DNA of 64,000 bases from Neoroseomonas soli (GCF_018129065.1 NZ_JAAEDM010000007.1:1-64000); one strand, 5' to 3'; positions 36,250-45,994 are shown, counted from the stretch's first letter. Numbers and translations: made by a program. Notes: generated by a model not told the origin, from the letters alone.

Positions 36250-39201
36250 ATGGCTGACGCCACGCTCCTGCTGATCCTCGTGGGCCTGCCCTTCGCCGGC
36301 GCAGCCGTGGCCGGCCTGATGCCGACGGGCGCCCGCAACGCCGCATCCATCCTCGCCGGCGCCGTCGCGCTCGCCGGCCTCGGCCTGGTCGGGGCGGCCT
36401 ATCCCGTGGTCTCCGAGGGCGGCGTGCTGCGCGCCGAATTCGCGTGGATGCCGACGCTTGGGCTGAACCTCGTGCTTCGGATGGATGGCTTCGCCCTGAT
36501 CTTCGCCGGCATGGTGACGGGGATCGGCGCGCTCGTGGTGCTCTATGCGCGGTACTACATGTCGTCGGACGATCCGGTGCCGCGCTTCTTCTCCTTCCTG
36601 CTCGCCTTCATGGGGGCGATGACCGGTGTCGTGGTCTCGGGCAACCTCATCCAGCTGGTCTTCTTCTGGGAACTGACGAGCCTCTTTTCCTTCCTGCTGA
36701 TCGGGTACTGGCACCATACCGCCGCCGCGCGCGACGGGGCGCGCATGGCGCTGACCATCACGGGCGCGGGCGGGCTCGCGCTGTTCGCGGGCGTCCTGGT
36801 GCTCGGCCACATCGTCGGCAGCTACGACCTCGACGCCGTGCTGGCCGCTGGCGACCGGATCCGCGAGCACCCGCTCTACCTGTCGGCGCTGATCCTCATC
36901 CTGCTCGGCGCCCTGACCAAGAGCGCGCAATTCCCCTTCCACTTCTGGCTTCCGCACGCCATGTCGGCGCCGACGCCGGTGTCCGCCTACCTGCACTCGG
37001 CGACGCTGGTGAAGGCGGGGGTGTTCCTGATGGCTCGGCTCTGGCCGGTGCTGTCGGGCACCGATGCCTGGATCCTCATCGTCGGAACGGCGGGGCTGAT
37101 CACCCTGGTGATCGGCGCCTTCATCGCCATCTTCCAGAACGACCTGAAGGGGCTGCTGGCCTATTCGACCATCAGCCACCTGGGCCTCATCACGCTGCTG
37201 CTCGGGCTGAACAGCAAGCTCGCCCTGGTCGCGGCGGTGTTCCACACGCTGAACCACGCGGCCTTCAAGGCATCCCTGTTCATGGCCGCCGGGATCATCG
37301 ACCATGAGACCGGCACGCGCGACATCAGGCGTCTGTCCGGCCTGAACCGATCCATGCCCTTCACCTCGCGGCTCGCGCTGGTCGCGGCGGCCGCGATGGC
37401 GGGCGTCCCGCTGCTGAACGGCTTCCTCTCCAAGGAGATGTTCTTCGCCGAGGCCCTCTCGGCCGAGGCGGCGCTGCCTGGCGTGCTGAACATCCTGCCC
37501 CTGGCCGCCATGCTGGCGAGCGCCTTCGCCGTCACCTACTCCCTGCGCTTCATCCACGGCGCCTTCTTCGGGCCGGATCCCGTGGACCTGCCGCGCCAGC
37601 CGCATGAGCCCGTCGCCTGGATGCGCTTCCCGGTGGAGATCCTGGTGCTCGGCTGCATCATGGTCGGCGTCCTCCCGGCCGCGACGATCGGGCCATTCCT
37701 GGACGTAGCGGTCCGCTCGGTGCTCGGCGACGATGTGCCGTACTACAGCCTGGCGGTCTGGCACGGCTTCAATCGCCCGCTGGTGATGAGTTTCGTCGCG
37801 CTGGCCGGCGGCGTCCTGCTCTACCTGCTCCTGCAGCGGCGCCTGCAGAGCGGCGAGGACGGTCCGCCGCTGATCCGCCGGATCGACGGGCGCCGAATCT
37901 TCGAGCGCACGATGGTCTTCCTCTCCTGGCGCCTCGCGCGACGGGTCGAGGGGCTGACCGGCACGCGGCGGCTGCAGCCGCAACTGCGCCTGATCGTCGG
38001 CGCGGCAATCCTCGCGGCCGTGGCGGCCGTATGGCTGCGCGGCCTCGGGCCGGGCAACCTGAAGCCCTCGCCGGTGGATCCGGTGCTGGCGCTGATCTGG
38101 ATGGTCGGCGCGGCCTGCGCCCTGGGCGCGGCCTGGCAGGCCAAGTTCCATCGCCTCGCCGCGCTGATCCTGCTCGGCGGGGTCGGGCTGGTGGTCTGCA
38201 TCACCTTCGTCTGGTTCTCGGCTCCCGACCTCGCGCTGACGCAGCTGACGGTGGAGGTCGTGACCACGGTGCTGCTGCTGCTCGGCCTGCGCTGGCTGCC
38301 GAAGCGGCTCCAGGTCGCCGATGAGCGCGGGCCGGAGGTTCTCACGCGCACGCGCCGCATCCGCGATCTAACGCTGGCGGTGGCGGCCGGCGGCGGCATG
38401 GCCCTGTTCGCCTACGCGGTCATGACGCGCACGCCGCCCGAGTTGCTGGCGCAGGATTTCCTCCGGCGCGCCTACACGGAGGGCGGCGGCACCAATGTGG
38501 TCAACGTGATCCTCGTGGATTTCCGCGGCTTCGACACCCTGGGCGAGATCTTCGTGGTGGCGACCGTGGCTCTCGTGACCTACGCGCTGCTGCGACGTTT
38601 CCGCCCCGCCCCCGACAGCGTGGAACTGCCCGAGCCGCAGCGCGACCAGCTCGAGGCCGACGCCGCCCGGATGCGTGATGGCGAGGCCGGGCGCCTCGCC
38701 GACTGGCTGATCGTGCCCTTCACCCTGACCCGGCTGATCTTCCCGGTCATGCTCACCGTCGCGGTGTTCCTGCTGCTGCGCGGGCACGACCTGCCGGGCG
38801 GCGGCTTCTCGGCCGGCATGGTCGTCGCGATCGCCATCATCCTGCAGTACATGATCGGCGGCACGGACTGGACGGAGCGCCGGCTTCGGCTGCTCCCGCA
38901 GCTCTGGGTCGGGGTCGGGCTGCTGCTTGCAACGGGCACGGGCCTTGCCGCCTGGTTCTTCGGCCGCCCCTTCCTGACCACGTATTTCGCCTATGCCGAG
39001 CTGCCCGTCATCGGAAGGATCCCGACCGCGAGCGCGCTGCTGTTCGATATCGGCGTCTTCGCCCTGGTGGTCGGCGCCACGCTGCTGATGCTGGTCGCGC
39101 TGGCGCACCAGTCGGTGCGCGGTCACCGCGCCACGCCGCGCCCGCCGGCCGCTCCGGCGACGCGAGAGGCAGCGCGCGCCGCAGCGGCGGGAGAAGATTG
39201 A
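36250..39201 (+). CDS. mrpA: Mrp/Pha cation:proton antiporter subunit A fused to subunit B
   Basis: A 983-residue membrane protein. The Complex I-like antiporter core has E141 in FFWELTSLFSF and K224 in LGALTKSAQFPFHFWLPHA, matching the essential Glu and Lys of characterised MrpA. The MrpA-specific C-terminal region includes FRGFDTLGEIFVVATVA near residue 760. From about residue 818 an MrpB domain follows (LTRLIFPVMLTVAVFLLLRG, DLPGGGFSAGMVVAIAIILQ). This A-B fusion is the PhaAB form of group 2 systems in alphaproteobacteria, which move Na+ or K+. Its stop overlaps mrpC by one base. Confidence 0.94.
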   Translation: MADATLLLILVGLPFAGAAVAGLMPTGARNAASILAGAVALAGLGLVGAAYPVVSEGGVLRAEFAWMPTLGLNLVLRMDGFALIFAGMVTGIGALVVLYARYYMSSDDPVPRFFSFLLAFMGAMTGVVVSGNLIQLVFFWELTSLFSFLLIGYWHHTAAARDGARMALTITGAGGLALFAGVLVLGHIVGSYDLDAVLAAGDRIREHPLYLSALILILLGALTKSAQFPFHFWLPHAMSAPTPVSAYLHSATLVKAGVFLMARLWPVLSGTDAWILIVGTAGLITLVIGAFIAIFQNDLKGLLAYSTISHLGLITLLLGLNSKLALVAAVFHTLNHAAFKASLFMAAGIIDHETGTRDIRRLSGLNRSMPFTSRLALVAAAAMAGVPLLNGFLSKEMFFAEALSAEAALPGVLNILPLAAMLASAFAVTYSLRFIHGAFFGPDPVDLPRQPHEPVAWMRFPVEILVLGCIMVGVLPAATIGPFLDVAVRSVLGDDVPYYSLAVWHGFNRPLVMSFVALAGGVLLYLLLQRRLQSGEDGPPLIRRIDGRRIFERTMVFLSWRLARRVEGLTGTRRLQPQLRLIVGAAILAAVAAVWLRGLGPGNLKPSPVDPVLALIWMVGAACALGAAWQAKFHRLAALILLGGVGLVVCITFVWFSAPDLALTQLTVEVVTTVLLLLGLRWLPKRLQVADERGPEVLTRTRRIRDLTLAVAAGGGMALFAYAVMTRTPPELLAQDFLRRAYTEGGGTNVVNVILVDFRGFDTLGEIFVVATVALVTYALLRRFRPAPDSVELPEPQRDQLEADAARMRDGEAGRLADWLIVPFTLTRLIFPVMLTVAVFLLLRGHDLPGGGFSAGMVVAIAIILQYMIGGTDWTERRLRLLPQLWVGVGLLLATGTGLAAWFFGRPFLTTYFAYAELPVIGRIPTASALLFDIGVFALVVGATLLMLVALAHQSVRGHRATPRPPAAPATREAARAAAAGED

Positions 39202-39545
39202 TGGAACTTGTCGTCTCCATCGGGATCGGCGTGCTGGTCGGCTCGGGGGTGTGGCTGCTGTTGCGGCCGCGGACCTTCCAGGTGGTCATCGGCCTTTGCC
39301 TGCTGTCCTACGCCGTGAACCTCTTCATCTTCTCGACCGGCGGGCTGCGCAGCGGCGCGGCGGCGATCCTCGCGCCCGGGGAGGCGGGCAGCCTCGCGCA
39401 ATACGCCGACCCGGTGCCCCAGGCCCTGGTTCTGACGGCCATCGTGATCGGGTTCGCGACCACGGCGCTGCTGCTCGTACTGCTGCTGGCCGCGCGCGGC
39501 CTGACCGGGACCGACCATGTGGACGGCCGGGAGCGCGGGCGATGA
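39201..39545 (+). CDS. mrpC: Mrp antiporter subunit C
   Basis: A 114-residue NuoK-like subunit with three membrane segments: GIGVLVGSGVWLLLRPRTFQ, VVIGLCLLSYAVNLFIFSTG and VLTAIVIGFATTALLLVLLL. The DPVPQALVLTAIVIGFATTA stretch is the MrpC signature. It is part of the membrane arm joining MrpA to MrpD. Both junctions overlap (TGATG with mrpA, ATGA with mrpD). Confidence 0.93.
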   Translation: MELVVSIGIGVLVGSGVWLLLRPRTFQVVIGLCLLSYAVNLFIFSTGGLRSGAAAILAPGEAGSLAQYADPVPQALVLTAIVIGFATTALLLVLLLAARGLTGTDHVDGRERGR

Positions 39546-41152
39546 CCGGCTGGATGAACCACCTCGTGATGGCGCCGATCGTGGTGCCCATGCTGGCGGG
39601 CAGCTTGATGATCCTCGCCGGCGACCGCTGGCGTGGCCTGGCGGTGGCGCTCGGGCTCGTCTCGACCCTGGCGCTCGTCGTGCTCGCCGTGACGATGCTC
39701 GCCGTTGCGGATGAGCCGGTGGTGCGGATCTACCGGCTCGGCGACTGGCCCACGCTGTTCGGCATCGTGCTGGTGCTCGACCGGCTCTCGGCGCTGATGC
39801 TCGTGCTGGCTGCCGTGCTCGGGCTGTCCGCCTTCGTCTTCTCGCTCGCGCGCTGGCATCGCGCCGGCGCGCATTTCCATCCTCTGTTCCAGTTCCAGCT
39901 CATGGGGCTGAACGGCGCCTTCCTGACCGGCGACCTGTTCAACCTCTTCGTGTTCTTCGAGGTGATGCTGGCCGCGTCCTACGGCATGGCGCTGCATGGT
40001 TCCGGCACGGCGAGGGTGCGCGCAGGGCTGCATTACATCGTGATCAACCTGCTCGCCTCGCTGCTGTTCCTCATCGGGGTGAGCGCGGTCTACGGCATCG
40101 CAGGGACGCTCAACATCGCGGACCTCGCGATGCGCATGCGCGACATCGCGGCCGGTGACCGGGCGGTGCTCGAGGCCGGCCTCGCGGTGCTCGGCATCGC
40201 CTTCCTGGTCAAGGCGGCGATGTGGCCGCTCGGCTTCTGGCTGCCCGGCACCTATTCCGCGGCCTCCGCGCCCGCCGCGGCGATCCTGTCCATCCTCAGC
40301 AAGGTTGGGGTCTATGCGATCCTGCGCGTCTGGCTGCTGCTGTTCGGGGCGGAAGCGGGCGCCTCGGCGGGTTTCGGCGGTGGCTGGCTGCTGGTGGGCG
40401 GATTGCTCACCATCGCCTTCGGCTCGGTCGCCGTGCTGGCGACGCAGAACCTCTCGCGCCTCGCGGGGGCGAGCGTGCTGGTGTCCTCCGGCACCCTGCT
40501 CGCGGCGATCGGGGCAGGGCAGGTGTCGGTGACTGGCGGCGCGCTGTTCTACCTGGCGAGTTCCGTGCTCGCGATCGGCGCCTTCTTCCTGCTCATCGAA
40601 CTTGTCGAGCGCGGCCGCGAGGTAGGCGCCGACGTCCTCGCGGTGACGCGCGAGGCCTTCGGCGCAGGCGCGGAGGAAGACGAGGCCGACGCCCATGAGG
40701 AGGTCGGCGTCGCCATTCCCGGCACCGTGGCGATCCTCGGGTCAGCCTTCATGGCCTGCGCCGTGCTGCTGGCCGGGCTGCCGCCGCTGTCCGGCTTCCT
40801 GGCGAAGTTCGCGATCCTTGCTCCACTGCTCGGCCATGGTGATGCGGGCCTGCCGGCGGCGAACTGGGCGCTGCTGGCGGCGCTGGTGCTCTCCGGCCTC
40901 GCGACCGTGATCGCCCTGCTGCGCGCCGGGATCGAGGTCTTCTGGGCCTCCCCCGCGGCCAAGGCGCCGCGCGTCGGGCTGGTCGAGATCGCGCCCGTCG
41001 GCTTGCTGCTCGCGCTCTGCGTCGCGCTGACGGTCGGGGCGGGCCCGGTGATGGGCTACATGCAGGCGACGGCGCAATCGCTGCATGCCCCGCAGGACTA
41101 CCTTGGCGCGGTGACGGGGGCGCCGGCGCGCGCCCCAAGGGGCGGCGAATGA
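39542..41152 (+). CDS. mrpD: Mrp antiporter subunit D
   Basis: A 536-residue antiporter-like subunit with about fourteen membrane segments and the proton-translocating pattern: E140 in LFVFFEVMLAASYG and K224 in AFLVKAAMWPLGFWLPGTYS. AAAILSILSKVGVYAILRV follows. A soluble loop around residues 370-395 (GAEEDEADAHEEVG) is acidic. It works with MrpA as a second proton or cation channel. The start overlaps mrpC and the stop overlaps mrpE, each by four bases. Confidence 0.93.
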   Translation: MTGWMNHLVMAPIVVPMLAGSLMILAGDRWRGLAVALGLVSTLALVVLAVTMLAVADEPVVRIYRLGDWPTLFGIVLVLDRLSALMLVLAAVLGLSAFVFSLARWHRAGAHFHPLFQFQLMGLNGAFLTGDLFNLFVFFEVMLAASYGMALHGSGTARVRAGLHYIVINLLASLLFLIGVSAVYGIAGTLNIADLAMRMRDIAAGDRAVLEAGLAVLGIAFLVKAAMWPLGFWLPGTYSAASAPAAAILSILSKVGVYAILRVWLLLFGAEAGASAGFGGGWLLVGGLLTIAFGSVAVLATQNLSRLAGASVLVSSGTLLAAIGAGQVSVTGGALFYLASSVLAIGAFFLLIELVERGREVGADVLAVTREAFGAGAEEDEADAHEEVGVAIPGTVAILGSAFMACAVLLAGLPPLSGFLAKFAILAPLLGHGDAGLPAANWALLAALVLSGLATVIALLRAGIEVFWASPAAKAPRVGLVEIAPVGLLLALCVALTVGAGPVMGYMQATAQSLHAPQDYLGAVTGAPARAPRGGE

Positions 41153-41640
41153 GGCGCTGGCTTCGCTATCCCCTGCTGACGCTGGCCCTGCTGGGGCTGT
41201 GGCTGCTCCTGAACGAGAGCGTCTCCCCGGGTGCCTTCCTGCTCGGCGGGATGCTCGCCCTCGGCGGCGCCGGCGCCTTCGCGGCGCTGACCCCGCCCAG
41301 GCCGCGGGTGCGGCGCCTGGCGGCGGTGCTCCGGCTGCTGCGCGACGTGCTGGTGGAGGTGGTGAGGTCGAACAACGCCGTCGCCCGCATCATCCTCCAG
41401 CCGGGGAGGGCGCAGGGGCGGCGGTCCGGTTTCGTCCTGATCCCGCTGGACATGAAGAACCCTTACGGGCTGGCCGCGCTCACCTGCATCCTGACGGCGA
41501 CGCCCGGCACGGTCTGGGTGGACTACGACGCCGCCAGGAGCACGTTCCTGCTGCACGTGCTCGATCTCATCGACGAGGAGGCGTGGGTCCGCATCGTCAA
41601 GGACAAGTGGGAGCGGCGGCTGATGGAGATCTTCGAATGA
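41149..41640 (+). CDS. mrpE: Mrp antiporter subunit E
   Basis: A 163-residue protein with two or three N-terminal membrane segments (LTLALLGLWLLLNES, GAFLLGGMLALGGAGAF) and a soluble C-terminal part. VEVVRSNNAVARIILQP and LTCILTATPGTVWVDYD are the family hallmarks, ending in a LLHVLDLIDEE block. It is needed for complex assembly in studied Mrp systems. Overlaps with mrpD and mrpF by four bases show coupled translation. Confidence 0.92.
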   Translation: MRRWLRYPLLTLALLGLWLLLNESVSPGAFLLGGMLALGGAGAFAALTPPRPRVRRLAAVLRLLRDVLVEVVRSNNAVARIILQPGRAQGRRSGFVLIPLDMKNPYGLAALTCILTATPGTVWVDYDAARSTFLLHVLDLIDEEAWVRIVKDKWERRLMEIFE

Positions 41641-41918
41641 GCGCGACGCTGCTCTCCTGGTCGGTCCTGGTGGCGCAGTTCTTCCTCGTGGCGGCCATGG
41701 GCTGCGCCGTCTTCCGCGTGCTGCGCGGTCCGCGCGCGCAGGACCGCGTGCTGGCGCTCGACACGCTCTACGTGAATGCGGCGATACTGGTCCTGGTGTT
41801 CGGCATCCGCACCGGCGTCACGCACTACTTCGAGGTGGCGCTGCTCATCACCTTGTTCGGTTTCGTCGCGACGGCCGCGCTCTCGAAGTTCCTGATGCGG
41901 GGGGAGGTGATCGAATGA
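41637..41918 (+). CDS. mrpF: Mrp antiporter subunit F
   Basis: A 93-residue subunit with three membrane segments and the diagnostic RVLRGPRAQDRVLALDTLYV loop, whose aspartate is conserved in MrpF. YFEVALLITLFGFVATAALSKF closes it. Adjacent junctions are ATGA overlaps. It sits in the membrane arm close to subunit G and is probably involved in cation passage. Confidence 0.92.
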   Translation: MSATLLSWSVLVAQFFLVAAMGCAVFRVLRGPRAQDRVLALDTLYVNAAILVLVFGIRTGVTHYFEVALLITLFGFVATAALSKFLMRGEVIE

Positions 41919-42292
41919 CGCACGCTGCGGATCTTCCCCTCTGGGCGGCAGTCCTCGTCTCGCTCCTGCTGCTGGTCGGATCCGGCCTGGCGCTGATCGG
42001 TTCGATCGGCCTGCTGCGGCTGCGCAGCTTCTATGACCGGATCCATGCGCCCACCCTCGGCACGACGCTCGGCATCGGCTGTGTGCTGTTGGCCTCGATG
42101 GCGTTCTTCTCGGTGCTGCAGACCCGCTTCGTCCTGCACGAGATCCTGATCGCGGTCTTCATGGTGATCACGACGCCCGTGACCTTGATGCTGCTGGCGC
42201 GCGCCGCGCTCTACCGCGACAGGAGCGAGGGCAGCACGGAGGTGCCGACCCTTCCCGTGGACGCCGCGCAGAACGAGCGACCGGGGGTTTGA
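41915..42292 (+). CDS. mrpG: Mrp antiporter subunit G
   Basis: A 125-residue protein with three membrane segments. The signature IGSIGLLRLRSFYDRIHAPT is followed by LGTTLGIGCVLLASM and LIAVFMVITTPVTLMLLARA, as in MrpG/PhaG. The last 20 residues are a polar tail. It ends the six-gene mrp series; a 226-base gap without any supported gene (42293-42518) separates it from the exchanger downstream. Confidence 0.92.
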   Translation: MTHAADLPLWAAVLVSLLLLVGSGLALIGSIGLLRLRSFYDRIHAPTLGTTLGIGCVLLASMAFFSVLQTRFVLHEILIAVFMVITTPVTLMLLARAALYRDRSEGSTEVPTLPVDAAQNERPGV

Positions 42293-42518
42293 CCCGGCAG
42301 GTTCGGACAGGGTCGCGCTGCATCCGGTTCTCCATCATCGCGATCGGTGGCCGTCCTTGGCCGCATGAATCCCTGGGCGGTCGCATCGGGCATTCTCGCC
42401 AGGTGCCGGTCGCGCGGCGCGTATCGTCGGGCGCCCGCTGCGGGATGCCGATGCGGCGGGGGGTTGCCGCCGTGCAGCCACCTGGCAGGACGGATGAGAG
42501 GACCGTCAGGAACGCGGA

Positions 42519-43496
42519 ATGATTTCAGCGATTGGCCAATGCGCCGGCGGCCTGCTCGTCCTGATCCTGGGGGCGGAGTTCCTCACGCGCGGCGGCACGA
42601 TGCTGGCGCGGCAGTTCGGCATTCCGCCCATCATCATCGGCCTGACGGTGGTCGCCCTGGGCACGAGCACGCCGGAACTCGCCGTCGGGATCGATGCCGC
42701 CCTGACGGGGAACGGCGCCCTTGCCGTCGGCAACATCGCCGGCACGAACACGGTCAACGTGCTTCTGATCCTCGGCCTCAGCGCGATGATCCGTCCGCTC
42801 GCCCTGCACGTGCAGACGATCCGGATGGATCTTCCCGTCATGATCGTCGCTGCAGTGCTGATGCTGCTCATGACGCTGGATGGCACGCTCTCCCGTCTCG
42901 ACGGGGCGATCCTGGTGCTCGCCGGGATCGTCTACACGGTCATGGTCGTGTGGACGGCCCAGCACGAGAGCAGGGCTGTCCGCGTCGAATTCGCGAAGGA
43001 GTATCGCGGGCCGAAGCGCACGGAGAGGAAAAGGCGGGAGACCGTCTCGAGTGCGACCCTTCTCGCCGCAGGCATCGTCATTGTCGTCGTGGCGGCCGAC
43101 TGGTTCGTGGACGGCGCGGTGTCGCTCGCAAGGATCTGGGGCGTGTCCGACGCCTTCATCGGCCTGACGATCGTCGCCATCGGGACGTCCGCGCCGGAAC
43201 TCGTGACGACGGTGCTCTCGACGCTGAAGAACTCGCGCGACATCGCGATCGGGAATCTGCTCGGCAGCAGCGTCTACAACATCTTCATCATCCTCGGCGT
43301 GACCTGCCTCGTTCCCAGCGGCGGGCTGCCCGTGACGCCGTATCTGGTGAGGGTGGACATCCCTGTCATGGCCGTGGTGGCAGTCGTCTGCGTGCCGGTG
43401 TTCGTCTCGGGGCGAGAGGTCTCGCGCCTGGAGGGGGCGTGCTTCGTCGGGGCCTATGTCGCCTACCTCTTCTATCTCGTGATGGCGCGCACATGA
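42519..43496 (+). CDS. Calcium/sodium antiporter, CaCA family (YrbG/CaxA-like)
   Basis: A 325-residue exchanger with ten membrane segments in two inverted halves. Each half has the alpha repeat: GTSTPELAVGI with GNIAGTNTVN in the first, GTSAPELVTTV with GNLLGSSVYN in the second, carrying the glutamates and asparagines that bind Ca2+ and Na+. A basic cytosolic loop (GPKRTERKRRE) lies between halves. ATG at 42519 has AGGAA ten bases upstream. The position directly after the Mrp operon suggests that a sodium gradient and Ca2+ efflux are coordinated, which is inference. Confidence 0.92.
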   Translation: MISAIGQCAGGLLVLILGAEFLTRGGTMLARQFGIPPIIIGLTVVALGTSTPELAVGIDAALTGNGALAVGNIAGTNTVNVLLILGLSAMIRPLALHVQTIRMDLPVMIVAAVLMLLMTLDGTLSRLDGAILVLAGIVYTVMVVWTAQHESRAVRVEFAKEYRGPKRTERKRRETVSSATLLAAGIVIVVVAADWFVDGAVSLARIWGVSDAFIGLTIVAIGTSAPELVTTVLSTLKNSRDIAIGNLLGSSVYNIFIILGVTCLVPSGGLPVTPYLVRVDIPVMAVVAVVCVPVFVSGREVSRLEGACFVGAYVAYLFYLVMART

Positions 43497-43599
43497 GGCC
43501 CGCCAGCCTTCGCCGTGGGCAGCGCCGCCGGTGCGGCTCTTGCCGGCCAGCATTCGGATGGTCAGATTTCGCGACGACTTGCTCATCCAGGAGGCGATG

Positions 43600-44469
43600 A
43601 TGCGGCTGCTTTGCGCCACGGATCTGTCGTCGCGATCGGATCGCGCGCTTCGGCGGGCCGGGCTGCTCGCGCGCGAAGCGGGTGCCGAACTGGTGCTGCT
43701 GTCCGTGGTCGATGACGACCAGCCGGATATCCTCGTCGCAAGCGAGCGGCGGGAGGTCGCCATGCTGCTGGCCGAGCAGAGCCGCAGCGTGCACGAACTG
43801 CAAGGCCTGGAGCCACGCCTGCGCGTGGAGTCCGGCGATGCGTTCGATGCGATCATCCGCATCGCGGAAGCCGAGGCGGTGCACCTGATCGTCATGGGCG
43901 AGCATCGCAAGCGCCTGCTGCGCGACATGTTCGTGGGGACGACGATCGAACGCGTCATGCGTCGCGGCCACCGCCCGGTGCTGATGGTCAACAGGCCGGC
44001 CGAAAGACCCTACCGGAAGATACTCGCGGCGATCGACATGTCGGAGGCCTCGGCCCATGCGCTGCGGACGGCGGCGGTTCTCAGATTTCTCCAGCGGGGC
44101 GAGGTGACGGTCTTCCACGCCTTCCAGCAGCCGGGAAAGGGCAATCTGGTCCTGGCCGACCTGCCGAACGCATCGATCGCCGCCCACGTCGCGGTAACGG
44201 CAACAGAGACACGGGGCGAACTGATCCGCTTCCTCGGCGGCATCGACCTCGGCCCCGGCTCGCGGCTTCCGCCGATCACCCTCGAGGAAGGCGCGCCGGG
44301 GGAGGCGCTTCGGCGCTGCGTGGAGCGGCTGTCGCCCGACCTGGTGGTCCTGGGCACGCGCGGGCATGGGCCGCTCGGGCGCCTGATCCTGGGCAGTGTG
44401 GCAGACGAAGCGCTGCGCACGCTGGAATGCGACATCCTGGCGGTGCCGCCGCCGATTTCGCCGCCCTGA
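43600..44469 (+). CDS. Tandem universal stress protein
   Basis: A 289-residue protein with two Usp domains (residues about 1-138 and 147-289). The second has an intact ATP-binding motif GTRGHGPLGRLILGS. The first has a degenerate version (GEHRKRLLRDMFVGTT) and probably does not bind ATP in the usual way. ATG at 43600 is preferred since AGGAGG sits five bases before it; the ATG one codon earlier is too close. It follows the Ca2+/Na+ exchanger by about 100 bases on the same strand. USP proteins often accompany cation antiporters, suggesting a regulatory role. Confidence 0.88.
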   Translation: MRLLCATDLSSRSDRALRRAGLLAREAGAELVLLSVVDDDQPDILVASERREVAMLLAEQSRSVHELQGLEPRLRVESGDAFDAIIRIAEAEAVHLIVMGEHRKRLLRDMFVGTTIERVMRRGHRPVLMVNRPAERPYRKILAAIDMSEASAHALRTAAVLRFLQRGEVTVFHAFQQPGKGNLVLADLPNASIAAHVAVTATETRGELIRFLGGIDLGPGSRLPPITLEEGAPGEALRRCVERLSPDLVVLGTRGHGPLGRLILGSVADEALRTLECDILAVPPPISPP

Positions 44470-44569
44470 CGCCCACATTCATGAGAAGGACCGATCTTCC
44501 TGTTGCCCGGATATGGGAAGGTTGGCGAGGGGCGACAGGCAGAGTCGCGATGCGGAGCGCCCGAGGCGC

Positions 44570-45994
44570 TCAGAGTTGCGATTCGACAGGCAGCCAGCGT
44601 ATGAGGCGCGCCAGCGCGCGGCGTGCGAGCGAGGCGTCAGGCTCGCTTTCCAAGGTCTGCGGTGCACCGTCCACCTCTGCGGTCCATCGCAGGCGCCCTG
44701 GCGCCTGGCGGGTGACGCGCCAGCTGCAGGCGGGGGCCGTCAGGCGCGCATGCTCCAACAACAATTGCTTCGCCACCTCGTCGTTCCGGACGAAGGCGCC
44801 CATCTCGGTGTTCAGCGCGACGGAACGCGGATCAAGGTTGAAGGAGCCGACGAAGCTGCGTTCCCCGTCGATCACTAGCGCCTTGGTGTGCAGGCTCGCG
44901 CCGCGCGAGCCGAAGACGCTGGCGCTGTCCCACCGCGTCGGCTTCAGCTCATGCAACGCAATCCCTGCCGCCAACAGCCGCTCGCGGTATCGGCTGTAGC
45001 CACCGTGCACCGCCACGACATCGGTGGCGGCGAGGGAATTGGTCACGACCGACACACGCACGCCATTGCGTGCCATGTCCTCGAGCAACGCCGCCCCGGC
45101 CGGGCCCGGCACGAAATAGGGCGAGATCAGTAATGCCTCGTGACGTGCGGAGCGCAGCGCGGAAAGGATCGCGTGCGCCAGCCCGTGTCCGGCCGGTGCG
45201 TGCCCCTTGGCCTTCTCTGGCTGGTCGGCCATCACTTCGACGTCCTCGGGCGCCACCGGCAGGAAATGCGAATTGCGGTCCCCCGACAGGAGCGACCCAA
45301 CCGCCGGTTCGGCTGCAAGCCGGCTGAAGAAAGGGGACGCCTCGGGTGATCTGGCGGCCGAATCCAGATGCCGCATCAACCGCCGCAGGGCCCTGCGGCG
45401 ATAGGCCACGCGGCTGATCCGCCGCAGCGGCATCGCGAGGGAGTGGTGCCAGTAGCGTTCGAAGATCGCCTGCGCCTGCGCGGCGGCATCCCCGGTGATG
45501 GCAAGATCGAGGTCGCGGAAATTGATGGTGCCCGAGGTGTCGAAGTACTCGTCGCCGATGTTGCGCCCGCCGAGGATGGCGAGCTGCCCGTCCGCGATCC
45601 ACGCCTTGTTGTGCATGCGCCGGTTCAGATGCCAGCCCCCGAAGAGCATCTCCAGCACCAGGCCGGGCGGACCGAAGCGGCGCCAGCGCGTCGCGTTGAA
45701 CAGCCGGACCTCGATGTGTGGATGGGTATCGAGCGCGGTGAGCACGCGGTCCGCGCCCACGGCGTACATGTCGTCCAGCAGCATGCGCACGCGCACCCCG
45801 CGCTCGGCAACGCGCAGCGCCTCCCGCGCCAGCATCCCGCCGGTCAGGTCGCCGCGCCAGATGTAGTACTGCAGGTCGAGCCTCGTACGCGCCCCGCGCG
45901 CGGCTGCGACCCGGGCGGCGAAGGCGCTCAGCCCGTCCGGCAGCACCGCCACCCCGTTGGCGGGGATCTCGTCATTTGGCGTATTCCAGGTCAT
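44570..45994 (-). CDS. Phospholipase D family protein, cardiolipin synthase-like
   Basis: A 474-residue enzyme with two HKD motifs: HNKAWIADGQLAI (H128, K130, D135) followed by GGRNIGDEYFD, and HTKALVIDGERSFVGSFNLD near residue 365. This is the ClsC/YmdC-like arrangement, which makes cardiolipin or modifies phospholipids by phosphatidyl transfer. There is no clear N-terminal membrane hairpin, unlike ClsA; the protein starts with a soluble stretch. Its start lies directly after the stop of a small upstream frame (TGAATG). It converges with the stress protein gene. Confidence 0.88.
   Translation of the reverse strand: MTWNTPNDEIPANGVAVLPDGLSAFAARVAAARGARTRLDLQYYIWRGDLTGGMLAREALRVAERGVRVRMLLDDMYAVGADRVLTALDTHPHIEVRLFNATRWRRFGPPGLVLEMLFGGWHLNRRMHNKAWIADGQLAILGGRNIGDEYFDTSGTINFRDLDLAITGDAAAQAQAIFERYWHHSLAMPLRRISRVAYRRRALRRLMRHLDSAARSPEASPFFSRLAAEPAVGSLLSGDRNSHFLPVAPEDVEVMADQPEKAKGHAPAGHGLAHAILSALRSARHEALLISPYFVPGPAGAALLEDMARNGVRVSVVTNSLAATDVVAVHGGYSRYRERLLAAGIALHELKPTRWDSASVFGSRGASLHTKALVIDGERSFVGSFNLDPRSVALNTEMGAFVRNDEVAKQLLLEHARLTAPACSWRVTRQAPGRLRWTAEVDGAPQTLESEPDASLARRALARLIRWLPVESQL

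Noticed and set aside
34597-38151. A 1184-residue minus-strand open frame spanning LysR, EIIA and mrpA
   Set aside because: It crosses three well-supported plus-strand genes and intergenic sequence. Composition is typical of antisense of GC-rich coding DNA.
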